64,000 nt of DNA from Flavitalea sp966112615 (lineage in GTDB: Bacteria; Bacteroidota; Bacteroidia; Chitinophagales; Chitinophagaceae), in the NCBI GenBank assembly GCA_966112615.1, contig CBHWDO010000002.1, positions 186,001 through 250,000 on the forward strand. Direction: 5' to 3'. Under the pieces are notes generated by a model, which saw only the letters and a program-made list of their open reading frames with translations, was not told where the DNA came from and did not search any database. The position numbers were made by a program, and so were the translations under genes. Shown in pieces: positions 52,195-60,518 of this stretch; the first letter of the stretch is position 1, and every line of letters begins with the position of its first letter.

Positions 52195-52959
52195 ATGGCT
52201 GGAACAAATCCCAAATTAGATAGAATAGTAAACATCATCGTATGTATGGGTGCTGCGATCGTAATCTTCGGAGCATGGCAAAAGATCACCCACCAACCTT
52301 TGGCTGACTTCTTCCTTACCGCAGGTCTGATCACTGAAGCTGTTATCTTCGTAGTATATGCATTCTTACCGCCTCCGGGTAATGAAATGGCTGCACTCGC
52401 TGCTGCTCTTCCTAAAATGGGCGCTGCAAGCAATGGTAACCCTGCAGTTGAGAAGCTCGACAAAATGATGCAGGATGCAGATATCACCCCTGCTAATCTT
52501 TCTAAACTGAGCGAAGGATTCAAAAAACTGGGAACTTCTGTAAATAATATCGCTGAAGTATCTGATGTGGTTAAATCAACCAACGAATACTCTGCAAAAA
52601 CCAAAGAAGCAACAGCTGCTTTATCTTCAATGGCTACCGCTTACCAGGGTGCAACCGCAACCATCGGTCAGTTCAATGCCGCTGCAGACAGCACCAAGCA
52701 TTTCCACGAGCAGGTACAGGTACTGACCAAGAACCTGGGTTCACTGAACGCTATCTATGAACTGGAACTGCAGGATACCAATAACCACCTGAAGGCAATG
52801 AATAACTTCTATGGTAACCTGGTAACCGCTTCTAACGCAATGCAGGGAAGTGTTGAAGATGCTAAGAAAGCACAGGATCAGATCGCTAAACTCGCAAGTA
52901 ACCTGAGCAGCCTGAACACTGTTTATGGAAACATGCTGAGCGCAATGCAGGGAAGATAA
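52195..52959 (+). CDS. gldL: T9SS/gliding motor protein GldL
   Basis: 254 residues. Two N-terminal membrane helices (IVNIIVCMGAAIVIFGAW and LTAGLITEAVIFVVYAF) with Glu in the second, the residue expected for proton coupling. A cytoplasmic helical domain of about 180 residues follows (PAVEKLDKMMQDADITPANLSKLSEGF ... SLNTVYGNMLSAMQGR). With GldM it forms the proton-driven inner-membrane motor of T9SS and gliding motility. 76 bases before gldM. Confidence 0.95.
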   Translation: MAGTNPKLDRIVNIIVCMGAAIVIFGAWQKITHQPLADFFLTAGLITEAVIFVVYAFLPPPGNEMAALAAALPKMGAASNGNPAVEKLDKMMQDADITPANLSKLSEGFKKLGTSVNNIAEVSDVVKSTNEYSAKTKEATAALSSMATAYQGATATIGQFNAAADSTKHFHEQVQVLTKNLGSLNAIYELELQDTNNHLKAMNNFYGNLVTASNAMQGSVEDAKKAQDQIAKLASNLSSLNTVYGNMLSAMQGR

Positions 52960-53035
52960 TCCATCCCTGATCCAATATCCGGACCCTGGAACACATAACC
53001 GTAATTGATTAACTAATTCTGAAAAACCCAGATAC

Positions 53036-54559
53036 ATGGCTTTACCTAAAGAGCCCCGGCAAAAGATGATCAACATGATGTACCTGGTGCTAACTGCACT
53101 GTTGGCACTGAACGTATCATCTGAGATCCTGAACGCTTTTAAAACTGTTGACAGAAGCATTACCAGTGCAAACCAGGTACTGACTTCAAACAATAATACT
53201 ATCTATCAGTCATTCGCTGAAAAGCTCGCTGATGCTAAAACTGCTGAAAAAGCAAAGATCTGGAAGCCTAAGGCAGACCAGGCAGCAAAGCTGAGCAAGG
53301 AAACCTATGACTATATCGAAACTTTGAAAGAACAGCTGAAGAGAGAAGCTGGTTACAATCCTGAAAAAGGAGATACCCTTTTCTCTGAAGATAACCTGGA
53401 TGCAACTACCCGTCTTTTCGACAAGAAAGGAGAAGGAGAGAAGTTGAAGGCAAGTCTTGAAACTCTGAAGAAGAACCTGCTGGCAATCGATCCTGAGATC
53501 GCTAAGGAATTTGCCAACAAACTTCCGATCGATGTTTCTGTTCCAAAGTCACAGGCTGGAAACTCTAACCTGAACTTTACTACAGCTTACTTTCACATGA
53601 CACCAACCATCGCAGCCCTGACCATCCTGAACAAGTTTCAGAATGATGTGAAGAATTCCGAGAACCAGATCGTTACTTACTGTCACTCTAAAATTGGAGA
53701 AGTAGCAGTTCGTTTCGACAAATACGGTTTCGTTGGTGGATTGAGCTCTTCTTACCTGATGCCTGGTGAAAAACTTCAGGTTTATGCAGGTCTTGGTGCA
53801 ACTTCTTCATCAGCTGCCCCTACTATCACTATCAATGGTCGTCCGGTAGGATTGAACGCAGATGGTCTTGCAGAAACAACTGTTGATGCAGGTGGAACCG
53901 GAAGTCATTCCGTAAACGTTGCGATCCGTTACGTTGACCAGGATGGTATTGCAAAGACAATCAATAAGACACTCGAATATGCTGTTGGTGCTCCTTCAGG
54001 TGTAGCAGTGTCTGCTGATAAAATGAACGTACTGTACATCGGAGTGGATAACCCACTGACCATTACTGCTGGTGCAGGATCTGAAAAAGTGAATGCAACA
54101 TTTAGCGGTGGAACTATTTCTAAAGTGAATGGTTCTAAGTGGGTGGCTAAGCCAAAAACTCCAGGTGAGCATAATATCAATGTAATTGTTGATGGAAAAT
54201 CAACTCCTGTAAGATATCGTGTGAAGTACCTTCCTGATCCTGCTGCTTTCGTAGGTGGTAAGAGAGGTGGTAACATGCCTGCTGCTGATTTTAAAGCCCA
54301 GGGTGGTTTGATTGCGAGATTGCTGGATTCAGATTTTGAAGCTGCTTACCGTGTTGTAAGTTACAATGTTGGTGCAGTAGGTGGTAAATACACTGTTGCC
54401 CAGGCTTCAAGAAATGAAGGTAACCGTTGGTCAGGTAGTGCTGCTACCATCGTAAACGGTGCAGGTCCTGGTACAACTGTATACTTTGATGATATCAGGG
54501 TTGTTGGCCCTGATGGAAGAGAAAGAACTTTGCCACAGATGTCCTTTAACTTGAAATAA
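53036..54559 (+). CDS. gldM: T9SS/gliding motor protein GldM
   Basis: 507 residues. It starts MALPKEPRQKMINMMYLVLTALLALNVS, the family's N-terminal membrane helix. A long periplasmic shaft follows: an alpha domain (to about 215), then Ig-like beta domains (YVDQDGIAKTINKTLEYAVG, GSEKVNATFSGG) and the C-terminal tip FDDIRVVGPDGRERTLPQM. The shaft joins the GldL motor to the GldK/N ring. 12 bases before gldN. Confidence 0.96.
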   Translation: MALPKEPRQKMINMMYLVLTALLALNVSSEILNAFKTVDRSITSANQVLTSNNNTIYQSFAEKLADAKTAEKAKIWKPKADQAAKLSKETYDYIETLKEQLKREAGYNPEKGDTLFSEDNLDATTRLFDKKGEGEKLKASLETLKKNLLAIDPEIAKEFANKLPIDVSVPKSQAGNSNLNFTTAYFHMTPTIAALTILNKFQNDVKNSENQIVTYCHSKIGEVAVRFDKYGFVGGLSSSYLMPGEKLQVYAGLGATSSSAAPTITINGRPVGLNADGLAETTVDAGGTGSHSVNVAIRYVDQDGIAKTINKTLEYAVGAPSGVAVSADKMNVLYIGVDNPLTITAGAGSEKVNATFSGGTISKVNGSKWVAKPKTPGEHNINVIVDGKSTPVRYRVKYLPDPAAFVGGKRGGNMPAADFKAQGGLIARLLDSDFEAAYRVVSYNVGAVGGKYTVAQASRNEGNRWSGSAATIVNGAGPGTTVYFDDIRVVGPDGRERTLPQMSFNLK

Positions 54560-54571
54560 TAAAAGGGTAAA

Positions 54572-55603
54572 ATGAAAAATCGTTTGATGAAATTCGCGGT
54601 ATTGGTTGCTTTGATCGGTTGCGTTGCTGTAGATGCAGAAGCGCAGACGAAGAAAAGGACGGTTAAGAAAAGACCAACCACTACAAAAAAGACCACTACC
54701 AGGAATAACAATAATGCTGATGCGGCACTGGCAGCACCTGCTAAGGACACTGTTCCTGCCATCCCTGATTCTGATCTGAAGATCGACGCTCCGAAGATGA
54801 GTCTTCGTAACGATAACGCGATCCAGCGTCAGTTGGTGAAGGACAGAACTCCACTGGATTACGAACATATCCGTGAAGATGATGCGCTGTATGTACAGCG
54901 TGTGTGGAGAGAACTGGATGTGAAGGAAAAAATGAACATTCCGTTTGTTTACAAAGCACAGGGTGATAATGGCGATCAGCGCTTTATTTCTTTGCTGCTG
55001 TCTTCCATCAAATCCGGTGAAGTAACTGCTTTCAGTGCAGTTGGAGGTGATGATCGTTTCACTACTCCAATGACCTGGAAAGAAGTTTCCGAGCAGTTTG
55101 TTGGTCGTCCGGAATCCAAGCAGATCCCTGACTGGAAAAATGACCCTGACGGATCAAAAGGCCTGATGAAGGATACTTTGATCATGAAGGAATTCAATGC
55201 CGATATCATCGAACGTTACTGGATCAAGGAAGATGTGGTATTCGATAAAGAGTCTTCAAGAATGTATACCAGGATCCTGGGTATTGCCCCGCTGATTTCT
55301 GATTACAATGAAGATGGTTCTTTCAGGTATGTACGCCCTGCTTTCTGGGTTTACTATCCTGACCTTCGCCCGATGCTCGCAAAAAATGAAGTGTACAATG
55401 GTAAGAACTTTGGTGCACGCATGAGCTGGGAAGAACTGTTCGAAAGCCGTATGTTCTCGAGCCGTATCATTAAGTCGACCATCAACAACCCGAACGATCT
55501 TTATATAGCCAGCTATGTGAAGGATCCGATCCTTGCACTGTTGGAAGGAGAGAATGTAAGGGAGAAGATCTTCAGCTACGAGCAGGATCTGTGGTCTTAC
55601 TAA
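54572..55603 (+). CDS. gldN: T9SS ring protein GldN
   Basis: 343 residues. Signal peptide (LMKFAVLVALIGCVAVDAEA), then a Lys/Thr-rich segment (KKRTVKKRPTTTKKTTT). The conserved GldN region has LRNDNAIQRQLVKDRTPLDYEHIREDDALYVQRVWRELD, YWIKEDVVFDKESSRMYTRILGIAP, YFPDLRP-like YYPDLRPML and the end FMSYEQ-like FSYEQDLW. It is the last gene of the operon, closed by the hairpin at 55631. Confidence 0.95.
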   Translation: MKNRLMKFAVLVALIGCVAVDAEAQTKKRTVKKRPTTTKKTTTRNNNNADAALAAPAKDTVPAIPDSDLKIDAPKMSLRNDNAIQRQLVKDRTPLDYEHIREDDALYVQRVWRELDVKEKMNIPFVYKAQGDNGDQRFISLLLSSIKSGEVTAFSAVGGDDRFTTPMTWKEVSEQFVGRPESKQIPDWKNDPDGSKGLMKDTLIMKEFNADIIERYWIKEDVVFDKESSRMYTRILGIAPLISDYNEDGSFRYVRPAFWVYYPDLRPMLAKNEVYNGKNFGARMSWEELFESRMFSSRIIKSTINNPNDLYIASYVKDPILALLEGENVREKIFSYEQDLWSY

Positions 55604-55630
55604 CCGATCAGTAAAATATTTAATATGAAG

Positions 55631-55658
55631 AAAGGGTGCTGTAAAAGGCATCCTTTTT
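55631..55658 (+). terminator. Terminator of the gldKLMN operon
   Basis: AAAGGGTGC-N8-GCATCCTTT (one G-T pair) followed by T-run, 28 bases after the gldN stop. Confidence 0.85.
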
Positions 55659-55775
55659 TATTTCCCATAATTGGAATAGTAATACCGATTATGGAATCTT
55701 CTGAAAATCGCGGCAACGCTGCATTCCAGCGAAAATTGCGTAAAAAAAATATATAAAAATACCTGCTGTCAGCTA

Positions 55776-55874
55776 TTGTTTTATTGATGCCTTTTACTAT
55801 TTTTACAACGGTTTTTCATAGGATATTGGATTTTAAAAACGGGGCTGGATTTCTATCCTGGCCCCTTTATTTTT
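55776..55874 (+). ncRNA. Candidate short transcript between gldN and uvrC
   Basis: TTG (55776-55778), 19 bases, then TATTTTTA (55798-55805), one mismatch from the -7 box. It ends in a GC-rich hairpin, GGGGC...GCCCC with inner GGAT/ATCC (55841-55865), and a run of T (55866-55874). That is the shape of a small RNA of about 60 bases. No ORF of note lies inside. Hypothetical. Confidence 0.3.
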
Positions 55875-55880
55875 TAGTTC

Positions 55881-55955
55881 CGGGCTGAACGACCTGCAGG
55901 GTCGGGCTCACGCAAAGCCGCTGCCTTCGGCAGCTACGCAAGGAAGCTAAGCCCG
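55881..55955. repeat. GC-rich multi-hairpin element
   Basis: It begins CGGGCTGAACG, the reverse complement of the word seen at 138-148. It contains CGACC/GGGTCG and GCTGCC-TTC-GGCAGC stems, closed by CGGGCT...AGCCCG. It is much richer in GC than its surroundings. The rest of the 436-base gap between gldN and uvrC is covered by the two terminators and the candidate transcript. Confidence 0.7.
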
Positions 55956-55988
55956 CAAAGAATGGCTGCATCATTATAAAAAATATCA

Positions 55989-56012
55989 GGGCCGCTGATC
56001 ACTCAGCGGCCC
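55989..56012 (-). terminator. Terminator of uvrC
   Basis: GGGCCGCTGA-TCAC-TCAGCGGCCC: perfect 10-bp stem. On the minus strand it is followed by TGATATTTTTT. Confidence 0.85.
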
Positions 56013-56017
56013 CTTTC

Positions 56018-56050
56018 ATGTCTTCACGTCTCCACGTCTTCACGTCTTTA
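56018..56050. repeat. GACGTGGA/GACGTGAA word array spanning the uvrC stop codon
   Basis: On the minus strand: AAAGACGTGAAGACGTGG and two further copies (GACGTGAA, GACATGAA). The last uvrC codons and its TGA are part of the array. Similar words recur inside the gene at 58478-59821. Confidence 0.8.
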
Positions 56051-57842
56051 AAAACTCAACTATCTTCCTCGCCCTAACCACTCCCACTACTTTCGCCAAT
56101 TCTTCCTCTCCCAATTCCTTAATTCTCTTCACAGATTTAAATTCCTTCAATAGCTGTGTTACAGTCTGCTTGCCGATTCCAGGGATATTTTCCAATTCAT
56201 TTTTGAATGTTCCCTTACTTCTTTTATCGCGGTGGAAAGTGATACCAAATCTGTGCACTTCATCACGTATTCTCCTGATCAGTTTAAGGCTCTCTGAATT
56301 GTATCCAAGCTTAAGTGATTCCTTGTCTCCCGGAAAGAAGATCTCTTCTTCATTTTTAGCAAGCCCAACGATCGTCATTTTTCCTTCCAGCTCCAATTCC
56401 TTTATACTCTCCAATGCCGCACCCAGCTGGCCTTTCCCGCCATCAATGATCACAAGTTGAGGAAATGGCTGGTCTTCCTCTTTCAGCCTCTTATATCGCC
56501 TGTAAACCACTTCTTTCATCGTCGCAAAATCATTGATCCCTTCAACGGTTTTTACATCGAAATGGCGATAATCTTTTTTACTTGGAATTCCATCCTTAAA
56601 ACTCACCATGGCCGATACAGGATAACTACCCTGGAAGTTCGAGTTATCAAAACATTCGATCTGCACCGGCACATCCGGCAGCTGCAGATCTGCCTGTAAC
56701 TGATACAGAACTTTTTTCTTCTCCATATCATCGCGGCCTTCCAGTTGAAGGATCTTACGTTTCCTGATCTCCTCCCTGAAATAGTTCACGTTCTTCTCCG
56801 AAAGATCAAGCAGCTTTTTTTTGTCGCCTCCTTTTGGAACGGTGATCATTACTCCTTCTTCAGGATATTCAAGGTCTACAGGAACTATGATCTCATTTGA
56901 TAAGCTATTGAAAGTTGATCTCAATTGCGCGATCGCAAATGAAAGGATCTCTTCATCAGTTTCTTCAAGATGTGGTTGTAATTGCGCTGTATGCGTCAAT
57001 ACAATTGTTCCTGCCTGGACCTGCAGGTAATTTACATAAGCATTGTCCCCGTCCCGCAGAATAGAGAATACATCTGCATTGGAAAGATGTCTTGAAACGA
57101 TCACAGACCTTGCCTGGTAATTTTCCAGGTGCTGGATCTTTTTTCTTACCATCTCCGCCTTTTCAAATTCCAGGTTTTCCGCATGTTCCTGCATCTGCGA
57201 TTTGAAATAATTGATCACAGCCGAAAGATTTCCTTTAAGGATATTCCTGATCTGCTGGATATTCTGGTGGTAATCTTCCAACGACTGCAGAGCTTCGCAG
57301 GGACCCTTGCAATTACCCAGGTGATATTCCAGGCAAACCTTGAATTTACCTTTCCTGATATTTACTTCTGCAAGGTTCAGTTTGCAGGTGCGCAAAGGAA
57401 TGGTTGTACGGATAAAATCCAGTAGCTCTCTGACGCGGTTTACAGACGTAAACGGGCCCAAATACTCCGAGCCGTCATTGATCCTTCTCCTTGTCAGGAA
57501 AATGCGCGGAAAGGGCTCATTTTTGATTACAATGTATGGGTAAGACTTATCATCCTTCAGATCGATATTGAAGCGGGGCTGAAATTGTTTGATCAGCGAG
57601 TTTTCCAACAGGAATGCATCCTGCTCGGAATTCACGATTGTGAATTCGATCCTGGCGATCCGCTGTACCAGTTCATGGGTCTTGTAATTGGTGAATGTCT
57701 TAGTGAAATAAGAACTGACTCTTTTCCTCAAGTTCTTTGCCTTACCAACATATAGCAGCTCATTTGACTTGTCGAAGTATTTGTAAATACCGGGATTCGT
57801 CGGGATGGTATGCGATATATTGGAATATTCTTTTGATGTCAT
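56040..57842 (-). CDS. uvrC: Excinuclease ABC subunit C
   Basis: 600 residues. Makes the dual incision in nucleotide excision repair with UvrA and UvrB. The N-terminal GIY-YIG nuclease has GIYKYFDKSNELLYVGKAKNLRKRVSSYF with catalytic Arg and Tyr. A Cys-rich motif follows (CLEYHLGNCKGPCE). The UVR domain (AENLEFEKAEMVRKKIQHLE) binds UvrB. An RNase H-like domain contains ECFDNSNFQGSYPVSAM and VIIDGGKGQL. The C-terminal helix-hairpin-helix pair ends near FLKT. The final residues KT-stop derive from a periodic repeat (56018-56050), so the tail may have been altered. Confidence 0.96.
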   Translation of the reverse strand: MTSKEYSNISHTIPTNPGIYKYFDKSNELLYVGKAKNLRKRVSSYFTKTFTNYKTHELVQRIARIEFTIVNSEQDAFLLENSLIKQFQPRFNIDLKDDKSYPYIVIKNEPFPRIFLTRRRINDGSEYLGPFTSVNRVRELLDFIRTTIPLRTCKLNLAEVNIRKGKFKVCLEYHLGNCKGPCEALQSLEDYHQNIQQIRNILKGNLSAVINYFKSQMQEHAENLEFEKAEMVRKKIQHLENYQARSVIVSRHLSNADVFSILRDGDNAYVNYLQVQAGTIVLTHTAQLQPHLEETDEEILSFAIAQLRSTFNSLSNEIIVPVDLEYPEEGVMITVPKGGDKKKLLDLSEKNVNYFREEIRKRKILQLEGRDDMEKKKVLYQLQADLQLPDVPVQIECFDNSNFQGSYPVSAMVSFKDGIPSKKDYRHFDVKTVEGINDFATMKEVVYRRYKRLKEEDQPFPQLVIIDGGKGQLGAALESIKELELEGKMTIVGLAKNEEEIFFPGDKESLKLGYNSESLKLIRRIRDEVHRFGITFHRDKRSKGTFKNELENIPGIGKQTVTQLLKEFKSVKRIKELGEEELAKVVGVVRARKIVEFLKT

Positions 57843-57845
57843 GTT

Positions 57846-58403
57846 TTAATATTGCCAGACTACCCTGGTCACTCTTTTATCTTCTATCACCTGGAATTCC
57901 TGGCCGGGCTTCCACATAAGTTTTTTAAATATCACTGAATCACCCTGCCTGTCTATCTTCTCAATAAAGATACTGCTCACTTTATCATAAGTGTCCGTTG
58001 CTTTTGTAATGATATCGATCCTTTTAACTTTGGCCGACTGGTCCTGGGTTTCGTAATAAAAAGTTGAAGACTTACTTCCCCTGTCATAAAAGGATGATTC
58101 ATTGTAAAGACTTCTGAATTTCTCCTGCTCCAATTCGGGTGTAATAAATTCTTCGGCCAGCTTATGAAAATCTTCATTCCTGATATATCCTGAATCTGTA
58201 TGTTCGTTAATTGTCTTGTAGACCTTTATTCCAACAGGTAAAGAATCCACAGTTCTGATCTCACCTTTAAGAAAAGCTAACAATGGAAAATATTCTTTTG
58301 GTTGGGAAGTATCTATATCACTCAGACCCACCGGTTCATCAGTTGATCCGTTGGAACACGAAAACAGTAATAGGGTAAGGGCGGCAATTATACCAGGTTT
58401 CAT
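57846..58403 (-). CDS. Hypothetical lipoprotein
   Basis: 185 residues from the ATG at 58403. Lipoprotein signal (IIAALTLLLFSC). The mature part has no domain I recognise; a run of beta strands (RIDIITKATDTYDKVSSIFIEKIDRQGDSVIFKKLMWKPGQ, spread over about 130-170) suggests a small beta-sandwich or SRPBCC-like structure. It follows a terminator and lies three bases before uvrC on the same strand, so it is probably read with uvrC. Confidence 0.75.
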   Translation of the reverse strand: MKPGIIAALTLLLFSCSNGSTDEPVGLSDIDTSQPKEYFPLLAFLKGEIRTVDSLPVGIKVYKTINEHTDSGYIRNEDFHKLAEEFITPELEQEKFRSLYNESSFYDRGSKSSTFYYETQDQSAKVKRIDIITKATDTYDKVSSIFIEKIDRQGDSVIFKKLMWKPGQEFQVIEDKRVTRVVWQY

Positions 58404-58431
58404 AAAATTGGGTTGAAAGATTTGCAAAAAT

Positions 58432-58461
58432 AAAAGCTGCCATCATTCGACAGCAGCTTTT
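58432..58461 (-). terminator. Terminator after sigma-partner gene
   Basis: AAAAGCTGC-N12-GCAGCTTTT; on the minus strand the stem is followed by TTTTATTTTTG. It is 16 bases past the stop at 58478. Confidence 0.88.
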
Positions 58462-58477
58462 ATGATGCAAGGCGAAC

Positions 58478-59821
58478 CTAGCGGATAGTTTTGGTAACCC
58501 CAAATTTAACTCCGTATTCCATCAGGTATTCGGAGATCGGGTATTCCCTGATATAACTGGAAAGTAACTGGTACCTGAACTGTGGTCCAAGTTGCCAGCG
58601 GATTCCTCCTGTTTTATAGGAAATGAAAGTTTCTACGGCAGTATTGACATTCCATCTTCTTATCAGTGATGGTGATTGTGTATAGCTCTTAAGATCATTG
58701 CTCATCAGGTATGAATTCCTGTTCAGCAGGTAAGTAGGCTGAATAGTTGCAGCCACATGCAGCTGAAGTTTTTTCTTACCGAGCACGCTCATTTCTGCCC
58801 CAAAAGGAGCCGATAACTGGAAGTACTGGTTCTGGATATCTTTTTCAGCATATCCTCCGAAATTATTGAGCGATGAAAGACTTTGCACTGAAGCACCCGA
58901 TAAACTATTTCTGTTCAGGGCTATGGATGTGATCTCAGTTTGAGATTTAAAAGCTGTGATAAAATATCTTGAATAATTGAACTGCAGGCCTGCTTTGATG
59001 GAAAGCTTTTTTGTCAAGGCATAAAAAGCAGTGGTTCCAACTTCAAATCCCAATGCTGGTTTATGATTCACCAGGTTGTCTACATTACCCGGCTGATATA
59101 AAGCAATTGGAATGTTGTTGATGCTGGATTGAAGTTTAGCATTGGTGCCTCCTTTCAACACTCGGTAATTCATGGTTGGTGCAACCGCCACCTGGAAACT
59201 GAGTCGCTTCATTTTCTGAGGACTGACTTTCTGTATCACCTGGTCGTGCAACCAGTTTACGCGCTTATATCTTTCCGGAATTTCTTCCTGAATCGCTTGC
59301 TGAACCTGTGATTTTTCTGTTTGAGTTTCAGCCGAAGCAATATTTACCAAAGGAGCTTCAATTATTTGCGGCGCTTCTATTGAATGAACCGGTGTATTGA
59401 TAGGAATCACAGCAGCACTAACCCTATTCATCACTTCTTCACTTCCTCTCTTCTCCACTTCATCACTTCTCCACTTCACCATTTCTTGCTCCTCTTCCTG
59501 TCTCCATGTCTCCACGTCTTCCTGTCTCCTCTTAACAAACGGATTCACTGCTTCCAGGTCCACAACTTCAGCTTCGCGGGCATGCTGATCAATGGCGGGA
59601 TCTTTAAGCTGACTTAATTGAGTGGGGGAGGAGAGTTCATTAACAGAATACAAACCTAATCCGGAGAGGAGTAATGCAAAACCGTAGAGGTACCATTTCC
59701 TGCGGGGATGAATTTCACGATGAATATTCTTCCACACCCTTTCAGAAGGGTACATGCGGAACTGGTCAGCCTTTTCTTTTATAAGGTCCTCAAGTTCATC
59801 TTTGTAAAAATCTCTCTCCAT
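58478..59821 (-). CDS. Membrane-anchored beta-barrel-like protein beside an ECF sigma factor
   Basis: 447 residues. The N-terminal cytoplasmic part (1-42: DELEDLIKEKADQFRMYPSERVWKNI) is of the kind found in Bacteroidota sigma-linked proteins. One transmembrane helix (43-60, WYLYGFALLLSGLGLYSV) follows. Residues about 98-133 are a Glu/Arg/Lys-rich stretch (EDVETWRQEEEQEMVKW, VEKRGSEEVMNR) encoded by periodic repeat DNA. From about 195 to the end it resembles an outer membrane beta-barrel (PFGAEMSVLGKKKLQLHVAATIQPTYLLN). It may act as an anti-sigma factor. 47 bases after the sigma gene. Confidence 0.75.
   Translation of the reverse strand: MERDFYKDELEDLIKEKADQFRMYPSERVWKNIHREIHPRRKWYLYGFALLLSGLGLYSVNELSSPTQLSQLKDPAIDQHAREAEVVDLEAVNPFVKRRQEDVETWRQEEEQEMVKWRSDEVEKRGSEEVMNRVSAAVIPINTPVHSIEAPQIIEAPLVNIASAETQTEKSQVQQAIQEEIPERYKRVNWLHDQVIQKVSPQKMKRLSFQVAVAPTMNYRVLKGGTNAKLQSSINNIPIALYQPGNVDNLVNHKPALGFEVGTTAFYALTKKLSIKAGLQFNYSRYFITAFKSQTEITSIALNRNSLSGASVQSLSSLNNFGGYAEKDIQNQYFQLSAPFGAEMSVLGKKKLQLHVAATIQPTYLLNRNSYLMSNDLKSYTQSPSLIRRWNVNTAVETFISYKTGGIRWQLGPQFRYQLLSSYIREYPISEYLMEYGVKFGVTKTIR
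59428..59532. repeat. Periodic purine-word repeat inside a coding region
   Basis: On the minus strand it reads GACGTGGAGACATGGAGACAG, followed by GAAGTGGAGAAGTGATGAAG-type words. The first part is the same word as at the uvrC stop (56018-56050). It stays in frame, giving residues about 98-133 of the sigma-linked protein. Confidence 0.8.
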
Positions 59822-59868
59822 AATCGTTAGCGTTTGAACGGGTATCTTTCACAGGATCATCTTTTAAT

Positions 59869-60450
59869 TTAGTTTCCCGCCGCTAATCCGAACCAACCAG
59901 TTTTTTCACGTGGCTTCTGCACAATACGCTTGCGGATAAGAATATCCTCCAACATCTGCTTTGCACGTGTATACTGCGACCTGCTGGTGCTTTCTTCAAT
60001 ATCCAGCATTTCCGCGATCTCTTTGTGGGAATATCCCTCGATCGCGTATAGGTTCAGTACGGTCCTATAGCCCATTGGTAACAATCGGATACATTCAACC
60101 ACCTGTTTTGCCTGAACGATAGAAGGAACTGATTCCTCTCTTACCTGCACCCCGGTGGCGTGAATTATGTCCACACTCTCATTGAACTTTCGGTTCTTTT
60201 TGAGGTGGTTGATACAAGTATGCACCATGATCCTTCGAATCCAGCCTTCAAATGCGCCCTTATTCTGGAAAGTGTGTATCTGTGAGAACACTTTGATAAA
60301 CCCTTCCTGGAGCATATCCTCGGCATCTTCCCGGTTATGGGCAAACCTGTAACAAACCGACAGCATTTTGGCACTGTACTTATTGTACAATTCCCTTTGT
60401 GCTATGGGATCATTTTTTAAACAGCCTTGAAAAATGGCATCTTCGGTCAT
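59869..60450 (-). CDS. ECF-type RNA polymerase sigma factor
   Basis: 193 residues from the ATG at 60450; an ATG at 60483 would add 11 residues. Region 2: GCLKNDPIAQRELYNKYSAKMLSVCYRFAHNREDAEDMLQEGFIKVF (split across 8-56), then FEGWIRRIMVHTCINHLKKNRK. Region 4: VECIRLLPMGYRTVLNLYAIEGYSHKEIAEMLDIEESTSRSQYTRAKQML with the helix-turn-helix. The neighbour at 58478 is the likely regulator. Target genes are unknown; the TonB receptor start is on the other side. Confidence 0.93.
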   Translation of the reverse strand: MTEDAIFQGCLKNDPIAQRELYNKYSAKMLSVCYRFAHNREDAEDMLQEGFIKVFSQIHTFQNKGAFEGWIRRIMVHTCINHLKKNRKFNESVDIIHATGVQVREESVPSIVQAKQVVECIRLLPMGYRTVLNLYAIEGYSHKEIAEMLDIEESTSRSQYTRAKQMLEDILIRKRIVQKPREKTGWFGLAAGN

Positions 60451-60518
60451 ATAAACCGTTTGGTTGCCTTGTAATTTAGACAAAAAACATTACGTTATGC
60501 TGCTTTGTCCAAAAAAAC

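Noticed and set aside
53929..54868. Long open frames on the minus strand across gldM and gldN
   Set aside because: They lie antisense to strongly conserved genes and have low-complexity, membrane-like compositions typical of shadow frames.
60479..60510. GACAAA...TTTGTC arms between the sigma factor and TonB receptor as a terminator
   Set aside because: Only six bases pair and no T-run follows on the relevant strand; the arms lie over the sigma factor's possible start.
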